A stretch of DNA of 64,000 bases from Thalassomonas sp. RHCl1 (lineage in GTDB: Bacteria; Pseudomonadota; Gammaproteobacteria; Enterobacterales; Alteromonadaceae). Position numbers and translations under genes: made by a program. The DNA is taken from positions 186,001 to 250,000 of the forward strand of contig NZ_CANDNZ010000001.1 in assembly GCF_947387555.1 (NCBI RefSeq). The letters run 5' to 3'. Under the pieces are notes generated by a model that had not been told where the DNA came from, ran no database searches, and saw only the letters and a program-made list of their open reading frames with translations. Position 1 is the first letter of the stretch, and each line of letters starts with the position of its first letter. Below, piece by piece: positions 57,093 to 64,000 of the stretch.

Positions 57093-59426
57093 TTATTTTT
57101 CTTTATAGGCTGCCAGTAACTGAGCGGCAATCTCCCTGAAGTTGTCGTCGGTAACATAGGGTTGATCCATCAGCAATTTCATCGCCTCTTTGGCCTGAAT
57201 TTGTGCCGGATCATCACCCCGCATATTGAGTAAAGTGGCAGCGACAGTATATTCACTGTCATGGAACGGATCTTCAGAGCGGGATTTTAATATCTCCAGG
57301 CCCTTGATAACCGTGTCTGAACCGGCTTTGTTGGTGCTGGCTGCTTCTTTGAGTTCATTGGCGGTTCTGTCTATCATCAGCGCTAATTCACCTTTTGAGC
57401 TAACGTTCAGGTTCTCCAGCTTTGATTGATAAGCCGAGGCCAGTTCACTGGCTATCATTCTGAAACTGTTGTCGTTTACGCCAGGCTGCTCCAGCAGGGC
57501 TTTCATCGCTTCTTTGGCTCTAACCTCTGCCTCGTCTTTTTTACCTGTCATATGGAGTAAGGTGGCGTTGACGGTATAGTCGCGGTCGTGGAATGGATCT
57601 TCAGAGCGTGTTTTTAATACCTCCAGCCCTTTTATCACTGTGGCCATGCCGTCTTTATTAGTGCTTGCGGCCGCTATCAGCTGGGTAGCCGTCTGGTCTA
57701 TCTGTACTTGCTCTTGTGGTGACGGGCCTTTTGTTGCTTCGATGATGTTAGTCAGGAAGAAATGTAATCCCTTGGTATTTTGGGCGGTAACTTCCCCTTG
57801 CAGTGACTCTGTCCATTTATTCGATTTAGAGAGAAATTGGCTTGAGTCTTCATCATATTGATCTGCCAGGCCGGCATGTTCATATAGCGCATACAAGGTT
57901 GCTCTTGAACCAAATTCCTGTTCGAGTTTTTTCGCCAGATCGGTTGCGTTTGAGTTGGTGAGCGGATTTTCAGCAAAAAAATCCCGCAGGTTAGCATGGT
58001 CCGGTTCTGTTCTGTGTGAAGCCGACAGATCACCGGCGCCTACTTTCAGATCAATGCCGTTTTCAATCGCCTCTATGGCTTTCATCACCACAGGTACGGT
58101 ATTGGCCAGGTCTCCGTAGAGATAGTGAGAGCTTTCCAATGCCTGTTGGATCTCCTGTTTATCTTGCATGGATAAATCGCTTAAATCACCGTAGGCAAAC
58201 TGGATGGGTTCGAGCAGGCGGTTTAGCCATTGATGAAACAGAATATCGTTTTTACGTAATCCTTTTACGTCGCCCATGTCGGCATCGGTTTCCATCAGGT
58301 CGACTTTACCGTCTTTATCCAGGCTTTCAAGCAGGCGGTTCATGCCCAGCGCCCAGTCATCCTTGGATGGACCCTTGAGGCTGTCGCGAAAATTAGTATC
58401 ATCAAGCTTGATTTCCTTACCCGTGACATAGGAGTGGAACAAGGCTTGTTGGGTACTGTTAGTCGGATATCTGTCAACCAGTATTTCTTTCAGGCTGGCT
58501 TTGGGGGTGTCGAGTTGGTCCCACATTCTTTTCAGGGAGTTGATATTTTCTTTGGGCGATTTCACCTCCAGGTGGTCAACCAGCTCGGCAGCGTCATGGC
58601 CTTTAGAGAGTTTGTCGTTAATAAACTTGCTCATGCTAAAGACGGGATCGCCAACCAGGGTGTTACTCGACAGGGTCACCAGGCCGCTACCACTTTTGTC
58701 GGCCTCAAATGAATATTGCTGCATTAAAATGTCGTCCATCATGTGCAACAGTTGTCCTGTTTCTACACCAGACAAGCTATGTTTGCTGATGGCCCCTTGC
58801 ACGTGTTCGCTGATTTCGTCTTTACACATTTCATAACGCGCATATCCCATGATCAGTGAGAGCGCGACATCGTTCTGTTTCGACTCGGCTTCTTTTACCA
58901 GGGCGAACAGGCCGCTGGTATCCGGATTTTTGCCGTTGGCGTTATCGCTTATCCAGCTGCGGACGGCATCTGTGTTATTTTCAGTTGCCATTTCATGAAG
59001 CGCCGTGAGGGCGGGGCTGAGTTTTCCCTGTAATTCGGTATCGCTTATGCCGTTAAGGAAAAAGAGCTGAGATACCGCGCTTTGAGGCTTCATGGTCGGG
59101 GTGAGCATGTGTTCTATTTCGCCGTCGCTTTTATTGAAAACCGAGGGCTGGCGCATCAGTCCGGAAAGTGCCGTTTCGATATCTGCAAATTTACTGTTAA
59201 AGGCATCTCGGGTGAAGAATTCAACTTCCTGGCTTTTTTCCTCTGTGGTCGGCTTACGTATGTCAATCTGATAATTATCCGGAAAGGCGTGCTGTTTTAT
59301 GGCCGACTCAGCAGAAGTGACATTCTGAAAGCAAAATTGCATTTTTTCCTTGTTATCGTTATTGGTAACTTCAACAATACGGGTGAGGTATGAATGATCG
59401 AACGAATTTACGGTAGTGGTTTGCAT
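57093..59426 (-). CDS. Large effector-like protein with N-terminal module and C-terminal tandem repeats
   Basis: 777 residues, no signal peptide. Residues 1-465 are closely similar to the neighbouring protein at 60381 (SAIKQHAFPDNYQIDIRKP against NAIDEHLFPENFTTDIRRP; PKENINSLKRMWDQLDTP against PKENINSLNRLWDKLDTP). Residues 577-669 and 686-777 are two tandem repeats of about 92 residues with STNKDG, VIKGLEVLK and RSEDPFHD. It starts 39 bp after a CesT-fold chaperone gene, the usual type III secretion pairing. Catalytic motifs were not recognised. Confidence 0.78.
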   Translation of the reverse strand: MQTTTVNSFDHSYLTRIVEVTNNDNKEKMQFCFQNVTSAESAIKQHAFPDNYQIDIRKPTTEEKSQEVEFFTRDAFNSKFADIETALSGLMRQPSVFNKSDGEIEHMLTPTMKPQSAVSQLFFLNGISDTELQGKLSPALTALHEMATENNTDAVRSWISDNANGKNPDTSGLFALVKEAESKQNDVALSLIMGYARYEMCKDEISEHVQGAISKHSLSGVETGQLLHMMDDILMQQYSFEADKSGSGLVTLSSNTLVGDPVFSMSKFINDKLSKGHDAAELVDHLEVKSPKENINSLKRMWDQLDTPKASLKEILVDRYPTNSTQQALFHSYVTGKEIKLDDTNFRDSLKGPSKDDWALGMNRLLESLDKDGKVDLMETDADMGDVKGLRKNDILFHQWLNRLLEPIQFAYGDLSDLSMQDKQEIQQALESSHYLYGDLANTVPVVMKAIEAIENGIDLKVGAGDLSASHRTEPDHANLRDFFAENPLTNSNATDLAKKLEQEFGSRATLYALYEHAGLADQYDEDSSQFLSKSNKWTESLQGEVTAQNTKGLHFFLTNIIEATKGPSPQEQVQIDQTATQLIAAASTNKDGMATVIKGLEVLKTRSEDPFHDRDYTVNATLLHMTGKKDEAEVRAKEAMKALLEQPGVNDNSFRMIASELASAYQSKLENLNVSSKGELALMIDRTANELKEAASTNKAGSDTVIKGLEILKSRSEDPFHDSEYTVAATLLNMRGDDPAQIQAKEAMKLLMDQPYVTDDNFREIAAQLLAAYKEK

Positions 59427-59465
59427 TATTTATCTCCTGATGATTAAAGGTGGTTGTAAAGTGGC

Positions 59466-59930
59466 CTAGATCCTGACCATATGAAGCGGGTGTTGCTGCG
59501 CCTGGGCGGGAGTGCCTGACTCCTCAAGTAAGGTATTGATATGGTTTCGTAATGACAGGGCGGCGTGGGACAGGTTTTCCAGCATATTGCCAAATTCACG
59601 GGCCGTTATTCCCTGGTATTCGTGGCTGTAGCTGAGGATCAGGCTGTGATTGTCCTGGTCATAGCCAAGCGCGCCGCCATAGGTGTTGGCAGGCTTTAAA
59701 TTAAGTGCCAGTAGTGTCTTGAATAATGCCGTATCCGCGGGCTCGGCTAAGTCGCAAATATGGAGTAACACGGTAAAATTTTCACTCAAAGGCTCGCCGC
59801 AAATCATCAGCTCTATGTTGTTGCTGGTGGTCATAAAGCATCTGTTGTCCTGATCAAGGGATAGCGGGGCTGCACTTGAGCTGTTTAATTCCTGTAACCA
59901 CAGGTTGAGAGTGTCGGTTGTATTGTTCAT
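59466..59930 (-). CDS. CesT-fold type III secretion chaperone-like protein
   Basis: 154 residues from ATG 59930, which has GGAAG before it; a longer start at 59993 is less likely. Acidic and of class I T3SS chaperone length. LSLDQDNRCFMTTSNNIELMICG, ENFTVLLHICDL, LLALNLKPANTYGGALGYDQDNHSLILS and FGNMLENLSHAALSL follow the CesT/Tir-chaperone pattern. It precedes a large effector-like gene. A paralogue is at 61826. The T3SS apparatus itself is not in this window. Confidence 0.82.
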   Translation of the reverse strand: MNNTTDTLNLWLQELNSSSAAPLSLDQDNRCFMTTSNNIELMICGEPLSENFTVLLHICDLAEPADTALFKTLLALNLKPANTYGGALGYDQDNHSLILSYSHEYQGITAREFGNMLENLSHAALSLRNHINTLLEESGTPAQAQQHPLHMVRI

Positions 59931-60380
59931 GTGTCTTCCTTTGGCTGTCGGTTTTATTTGCTGGTATTGAGTAGGTAACCGGTTATCAGCCAAGGATTCA
60001 CATTAGGTTGAAAAATATACAGTTCGATGTGTTGAGTTAGTTTTATCTGTGTTGTGGTGCCGGCGCTTTCTTTATCCGGGATGAAAAGCGCTGACTCAAA
60101 TGATGCTGGAGTCGTTTTGATATTGCTGAATCAATATCGGGATTTTTTGAGTGTGACTAAGCTCTTGTATGACTGGTATTTCGCGATTGAGCCGGTTGCT
60201 TTATGGTTGTTCACTGGCCTGTTTTCGCCTGTCGGCAATGGCGGGGGGAAGCAAAATAAAAACGGCCCGGGATTGATTTGCGGTCAAATTCGCAGGCCGT
60301 TTAAAGGTTTTTATCGTGCAGGCATTAGACTTTGCCAGACAAAGTCAAAGCCCGCGGGGATTGAGTTAAAGCAGGGGTAT
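59931..60380. promoter_or_regulatory. Gap between the two chaperone-substrate operons
   Basis: 450 bp. A hairpin pairing AAACGGCC (60260-60267) with GGCCGTTT (60295-60302), followed on the minus strand by TTTTATTTTG, should terminate the upstream operon. The promoter of the downstream chaperone gene lies in the rest. Confidence 0.6.
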
Positions 60381-61787
60381 TTATCCCCCTCTGATATCTA
60401 TGCCTTGTGCTATTGCCTCAAGGGCTTTTAATACTACTGGTGCAGTATCCCCCATATTATTGGAAAATAATGAATGATCAGTGGTTAATGTCTGCCGGAT
60501 CTCATCCTTTTGCGATGTTGTTAATGCCGATAAATCACCATAGGCAAATTCGATAGGGGTGAGGATACGGTCAAGCCATTGTTGGAATATATTGTCGTTT
60601 CTACTTAAGTTCTCTGCATTGATATCGCCAACTTCAGCCTCGGTAGCCATTCGCTCAACCGTGCTGGTTGTGTCGAGTCTTGCCAGCAGACGATTCATGC
60701 CCAAGGCCCAGTCATCCTGGCTTGCTCCCATGAGTCTGTCGCGCAATGTGCCATCACCGCCATCAAATTCACTATAATCAACATAGGAATGAAACATATT
60801 AGCCTGGGTACTATTCATCACATATTTAGTATCAAGCACGTCTTTGAGGGTTGCTGCAGGGGTATCCAGTTTATCCCATAGCCTGTTTAGTGAGTTGATA
60901 TTTTCTTTCGGGGATTTTACTCCCAGGTGATCAACCAGTTCTGTTGCATCATGACCACTGGCTATTTTGCCATTGATATAACTACTGAAGTCAAAAACAG
61001 GGTCGCCACGTAAGCTTTCAGCGCTTGAAGTTGACAGGGTCACCAGGCCGCTACTGCTGGCGTCTGCTTCGAATGAATATTGCTGCATCAGGATATCATC
61101 CATCAAACGTAATAATTGCCCGGTTTCTGTTGCTGACAGGCTATCCTCTGAGATGGCGGAATCCACTATCGTGGTGATAGCTTCCTGGCATTTTTCATAA
61201 CGTGCATACCCCATAATCAGTGACAGGGCTTTTTCATTTTGTGTTGATTCGGCACGTTCTACCATAGCTAATAAGCCCCGGGTATCCGGTGTTCCGCTGT
61301 CGTTGGCGTTGTCGACTATCCAGCTACGCACAGCTGCTGTATCGTTATCCGAGGCCATGGCATGCAAAGCCTCCAGTCCGGGGCTGAGTTTGGCTTGTAC
61401 GCTGCTCTCGGTGATCCCATGTGTATGGAAAAGTTGTGCTGTCGCGCTCTGCGGCTGCATTTTCGGGGTGAGCATATGTGCTATTTCACCTGAGCTTTCA
61501 TGGAAAACAGAAGGTTGTTTTATCAGTCCTGATTGAGAGACTTCAAACTCTTTAAACTTACTCTCAAAAGCCTCTTTAGTGAAAAATTGAACGCCTGTTT
61601 TTTCGCTGTCGTCCGGCCTGCGTATATCGGTGGTAAAGTTCTCCGGGAATAGGTGTTCGTCTATTGCATTTTGTGCCGCAGTTGAATTGAAAAAGCAAAA
61701 TTTTTGCGTGTCTTGTGTCTCGGTGTTGGTTACTTCCAGAATACGAGTGAGTTGTGGATGCTGAAATGAGTCTACTGTAGTTTGCAT
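60381..61787 (-). CDS. Effector-like protein, short paralogue
   Basis: 468 residues, no signal peptide. It matches the N-terminal module of the 777-residue protein over nearly its full length (TVDSFQHPQLTRILEVTN; GDLSALTTSQKDEIRQTL) and stops just past the shared segment with KALEAIAQGIDIRGG. It therefore lacks the central part and the two C-terminal repeats. This looks like the delivery/chaperone-recognition half of the family, alone. A chaperone gene precedes it by 38 bp. Confidence 0.75.
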   Translation of the reverse strand: MQTTVDSFQHPQLTRILEVTNTETQDTQKFCFFNSTAAQNAIDEHLFPENFTTDIRRPDDSEKTGVQFFTKEAFESKFKEFEVSQSGLIKQPSVFHESSGEIAHMLTPKMQPQSATAQLFHTHGITESSVQAKLSPGLEALHAMASDNDTAAVRSWIVDNANDSGTPDTRGLLAMVERAESTQNEKALSLIMGYARYEKCQEAITTIVDSAISEDSLSATETGQLLRLMDDILMQQYSFEADASSSGLVTLSTSSAESLRGDPVFDFSSYINGKIASGHDATELVDHLGVKSPKENINSLNRLWDKLDTPAATLKDVLDTKYVMNSTQANMFHSYVDYSEFDGGDGTLRDRLMGASQDDWALGMNRLLARLDTTSTVERMATEAEVGDINAENLSRNDNIFQQWLDRILTPIEFAYGDLSALTTSQKDEIRQTLTTDHSLFSNNMGDTAPVVLKALEAIAQGIDIRGG

Positions 61788-61825
61788 GCTATATATTCTC
61801 TTTTATTACTTTTTGACGACAGGGG

Positions 61826-62296
61826 TTAAATTCTGAGCATCTGGAGTGGGTTTGGCGCAGTTTGCTCCTGTATTGATGTCGATGCATCATCAAACAAGGT
61901 ATTGACATATTCCTGCAACGGCGGCACGGCCTGGGAGAGGTTTTCCAGCATATTGCCGAACTCCCGGGCCGTTAACCCCTGGTATTCGTGGCTGAATGTT
62001 AATATCAAACTTTGCTTGCCCTCGTCATAGGCGAGAGCGCCACCGCAGGTGTAGGCCGGCTTTAAGTTAAGTGCCAGTAATGCCTGAAATACTTCGATGT
62101 CCGTGATATCTTTCATATCGCAAATATGAAGAAAAACGCTAAAGTTCTCACAGAGGGGGGCGCCACAAACCATCAAATCTACATTGTTGTTGGTACCTAT
62201 AAAGCAGCGGTGGCTCTGATCAAGGGACAATGGCGTGTCACTGGCGGAGCTTATTTCCTGTAACCACTGGTTGAGGGTATCTGTTGTATTGTTCAT
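61826..62296 (-). CDS. CesT-fold type III secretion chaperone-like protein
   Basis: 156 residues. Shares MNNTTDTLNQWLQEISSAS, LSLDQSHRCFIGTNNNVDLMVCG, LLALNLKPAYTCGGALAYDEG and AREFGNMLENLSQAVPPL with the paralogue at 59466 (about 65-70% identical by eye). Same class I chaperone pattern. It is the first gene of the second chaperone-substrate pair. One extra Cys (TCGG). Confidence 0.82.
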   Translation of the reverse strand: MNNTTDTLNQWLQEISSASDTPLSLDQSHRCFIGTNNNVDLMVCGAPLCENFSVFLHICDMKDITDIEVFQALLALNLKPAYTCGGALAYDEGKQSLILTFSHEYQGLTAREFGNMLENLSQAVPPLQEYVNTLFDDASTSIQEQTAPNPLQMLRI

Positions 62297-62456
62297 ATCT
62301 GTCCTTGGAGGTCTGGTGTTGTTCAGTAAGTAACCCGATGGCGAAAATAGTTATAAAAAATTCGAAAAAAAATTTTCTTTTGTAAGCCTTGCGGTTTAAG
62401 TCACTGACAGAGCTAGTGCTTACAATGAACACTTTATCTAACGGTAGGGGGAAATC

Positions 62457-62900
62457 TTGGTATTAAGTCTGAAGTCTAAACTGTTAATAAGCGGCGGGGT
62501 AATAGCTTCTGCTGCCGCTATCTGGCATTTACTTTGTATTTGGGGTGGGCCTGCCTGGTTTGCTTTTGCCAGGGCGCCTGAGCCAATTATCGAATCGGCC
62601 CGGCAGGGAACTTTACTTGCACCTGTGGGAACCCTTGTGGTTGCCGGGCTAATGTTTGCCTGCACCCTGTTTGCCTTTTCTGCCACAGGGCTTATCCGTA
62701 AACTGCCTTTGCTGACACCTGCCTTGATCACTATTGCCCTGCTGTGCACGGTACGTGGCATCATTGCCGTGCCTTTCTTTTTAACCCCTGGCGGCTTTGA
62801 TCTCTGGGAGGTTATTGCCAGCTCAGTTTGGTTATATGTTGGTATTTGTTTTATCGCAGGCAGTGTCGAGCATCTTAGTGCGGTTAAAGTAAAGGCATAA
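62457..62900 (+). CDS. Four-helix membrane protein
   Basis: 147 residues from a TTG start with an AGGGGGA ribosome site at good distance. Helices: LLISGGVIASAAAIWHLLCIW, LLAPVGTLVVAGLMFACTLF, LPLLTPALITIALLCTVRGI and VIASSVWLYVGICFIAGSV. Resembles DUF3995-like small membrane proteins but not assigned. Function unknown. Confidence 0.68.
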   Translation: MVLSLKSKLLISGGVIASAAAIWHLLCIWGGPAWFAFARAPEPIIESARQGTLLAPVGTLVVAGLMFACTLFAFSATGLIRKLPLLTPALITIALLCTVRGIIAVPFFLTPGGFDLWEVIASSVWLYVGICFIAGSVEHLSAVKVKA

Positions 62901-62933
62901 CGGGACTTTTTTACTAAACCGCATCCGACTTGC

Positions 62934-63458
62934 TCAGCCGCTGTTTTCCCCCAAGGTATGCAGGAAGCTGGCAATGTCGGCTTTAGATCGTAAATGATAA
63001 ACCGTTTTCGTTTTGGCGGCATTGGCGACATATTTGCGGTATGCCGGGGTCAGTTTTTTATGGCATAACCAAAGCACCCGGTAACTGTTGATGGTACCTT
63101 TAATAATTGAGCTGCGCTCCGGCCAGCCCTCCGGCGGCTGAAAAAGCCCTTTGAAAAAACGTTTGGTCACCCAGAAAAAATGTACCCGGACAGGCAGGTC
63201 GATATAAACCAGGGTGTCAGCCTGGTTAAGCCGGGTCCAGGTTGAGTCCAGGCAGCCGTAACCCTCTATCAGCCATTTATCTTCGGATAAAATGCGGCTG
63301 TGGGCGGCCAGGTATTGGTCGTGGGGAACTTCATCACCGCCGGGGAGAAATTTCACTTTATCCAGCGCGTATAGCTCAAGGCCGGTGATTGCTGCGATTT
63401 GTTTGCTGGTGGTTGACTTGCCGGCACCGGCATTGCCAAAAACGGCGACTTTTTTCAT
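62934..63458 (-). CDS. P-loop NTPase, adenylate-kinase-like (topology modulation type)
   Basis: About 174 residues from ATG 63458 with AGGA before it. Walker A is GNAGAGKSTTSKQIA; Walker-type strand LVYIDLP; NMP-binding segment EGYGCLDSTWTRLNQADTL. Proteins like this are annotated as DNA topology modulation (FlaR-like), but the enzymatic role is probably a small-molecule kinase. C-terminal VYHLRSKADIASFL is typical. Confidence 0.85.
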   Translation of the reverse strand: MKKVAVFGNAGAGKSTTSKQIAAITGLELYALDKVKFLPGGDEVPHDQYLAAHSRILSEDKWLIEGYGCLDSTWTRLNQADTLVYIDLPVRVHFFWVTKRFFKGLFQPPEGWPERSSIIKGTINSYRVLWLCHKKLTPAYRKYVANAAKTKTVYHLRSKADIASFLHTLGENSG

Positions 63459-63496
63459 TTTTATTCCTTTTTTTGTCATTAAAAGCGGGAATAAAA

Positions 63497-63517
63497 AACC
63501 CGCCTTGATGGCGGGTT
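63497..63517 (-). terminator. Intrinsic terminator
   Basis: AACCCGCC (63497-63504) pairs with GGCGGGTT (63510-63517); on the minus strand it is followed by TTTTTTAT. It would stop a transcript entering from the right. Confidence 0.7.
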
Positions 63518-64000
63518 ATGGATCAGCTAAACAGCATTATTCCCACCAGGCCCCTGAGCTGATGTTAATAATTCGGATTATCAAAGCAGATAATGTGCTG
63601 TTCACTGTTTTTCCTGATGGTAATTTGTTCAATATGGTTAAAGACTAGCATAGCCAGATGATAAAAATAACAAAATTTTTGCTCACAGGGTAAAGCTATG
63701 CTTGTAGCTGGCTTGGAGGGGGATTAATTGCGAAATGTATCTTGTGGCGCATGGCTGTTTTGAATCAGATAAAGGTAGGCTTTTGTGTTGGCAAAGTGTA
63801 GCCTTATTTTTTAGCCGCTTGAGGCGGTGTATTAGTTAACCTGAACTCGGGATAATCTAAACCAGCCAGCACCGCGCTTTTAACGCTTCTCGGTGTTAAA
63901 CTTGCTTCTAATAGCCCGCTATTAGTACGCAAGTTTGCCTTGATAACCATTAAAAACGCGGCACTGGTTCAATAATAAAAAGTTATTAAGTGTGAAATGC
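63518..64000. other. Right edge of window, little identifiable content
   Basis: About 480 bases with no convincing gene. Some AT-rich inverted stretches. No repeat or RNA was recognised. Confidence 0.3.
63804..63950 (-). CDS. Short ORF, weak
   Basis: 48 codons from ATG 63950: MVIKANLRTNSGLLEASL, SVKSAVLAGLDYPEFRLT, ending TPPQAAKK. There is no strong ribosome site. It may be a truncated gene or chance ORF. It is the only candidate for the transcript ended by the terminator at 63497. Confidence 0.22.
   Translation of the reverse strand: MVIKANLRTNSGLLEASLTPRSVKSAVLAGLDYPEFRLTNTPPQAAKK

Noticed and set aside
62438-63031. Minus-strand 197-residue frame
   Set aside because: Antisense to the four-helix membrane gene at 62457, which has a good start and helix pattern; the frame also overlaps the P-loop gene's end.
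63804-63950. Transposase or phage gene at the right edge
   Set aside because: The 48-codon frame has no recognisable motif; kept only as a weak ORF.
1-64000. tRNA, rRNA or T3SS/T6SS apparatus genes
   Set aside because: None was seen; effector-like proteins here are inferred from sequence and chaperone context only.

Overview
The window reads as chromosome of a marine gammaproteobacterium, probably Alteromonadales (Colwelliaceae/Thalassomonas-like). This is inferred from base composition, a TonB-receptor beta-glucan locus, many small envelope proteins and a large integron-type cassette array. No rRNA, tRNA, CRISPR or complete insertion sequence was seen.

Layout. 1-5.8 kb: ordinary accessory metabolism (PhzF-like enzyme, hydrolase, two DMT exporters, acetyltransferase, AraC regulator). 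5.9-15.3 kb: a minus-strand beta-glucan utilisation locus (GH5 lipoprotein with FN3 and CBM6, TonB receptor, FucP-type sugar porter, GH3 lipoprotein). 15.8-19.5 kb: an outer-membrane protein, a LytS/LytTR-type two-component pair, and a convergent membrane AraC regulator. 19.7-22.6 kb: an OmpA-type lipoprotein and small envelope proteins.

22.7-45.85 kb: an array of about 36 gene cassettes, almost all genes on the minus strand. Each is followed by an attC-like site that reads TAACGCC...TTGTTA on the plus strand. No integron integrase lies at either edge, so it looks like an attC cluster lacking integrase. Cargo includes two Tae4-type peptidoglycan amidase genes (one frameshifted), each followed by a small two-helix membrane protein that may be its immunity protein. 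Other cargo is an AHH nuclease with an Imm11-like partner, orphan immunity-like proteins, a Fic protein, GNAT, RDD, DUF1428, DUF1493, DUF2971 and DUF4926 proteins, and a LysR/DoxX cassette that carries its own divergent regulation.

45.9-50 kb: cysteine-rich small ORFs, a divergent repressor-like pair with palindromic operators, and a translationally coupled operon that starts with a peptide carrying a VVGG double-glycine leader. 50.3-56.9 kb: a secreted protein, a PhyH dioxygenase, and a MarR regulator whose likely operator (ATGCR-N2-YGCAT) recurs seven times. The sites precede the marR gene, a metallo-beta-lactamase-fold gene with a decayed second marR beside it, and an outer-membrane protein.

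57-62.3 kb: two tandem chaperone-substrate pairs that look like type III secretion class I (CesT-fold) chaperones with large effector-like proteins. The second substrate stops where the shared N-terminal module ends. 62.4-64 kb: a membrane protein, a P-loop kinase-like protein, and a right edge with little identifiable content.
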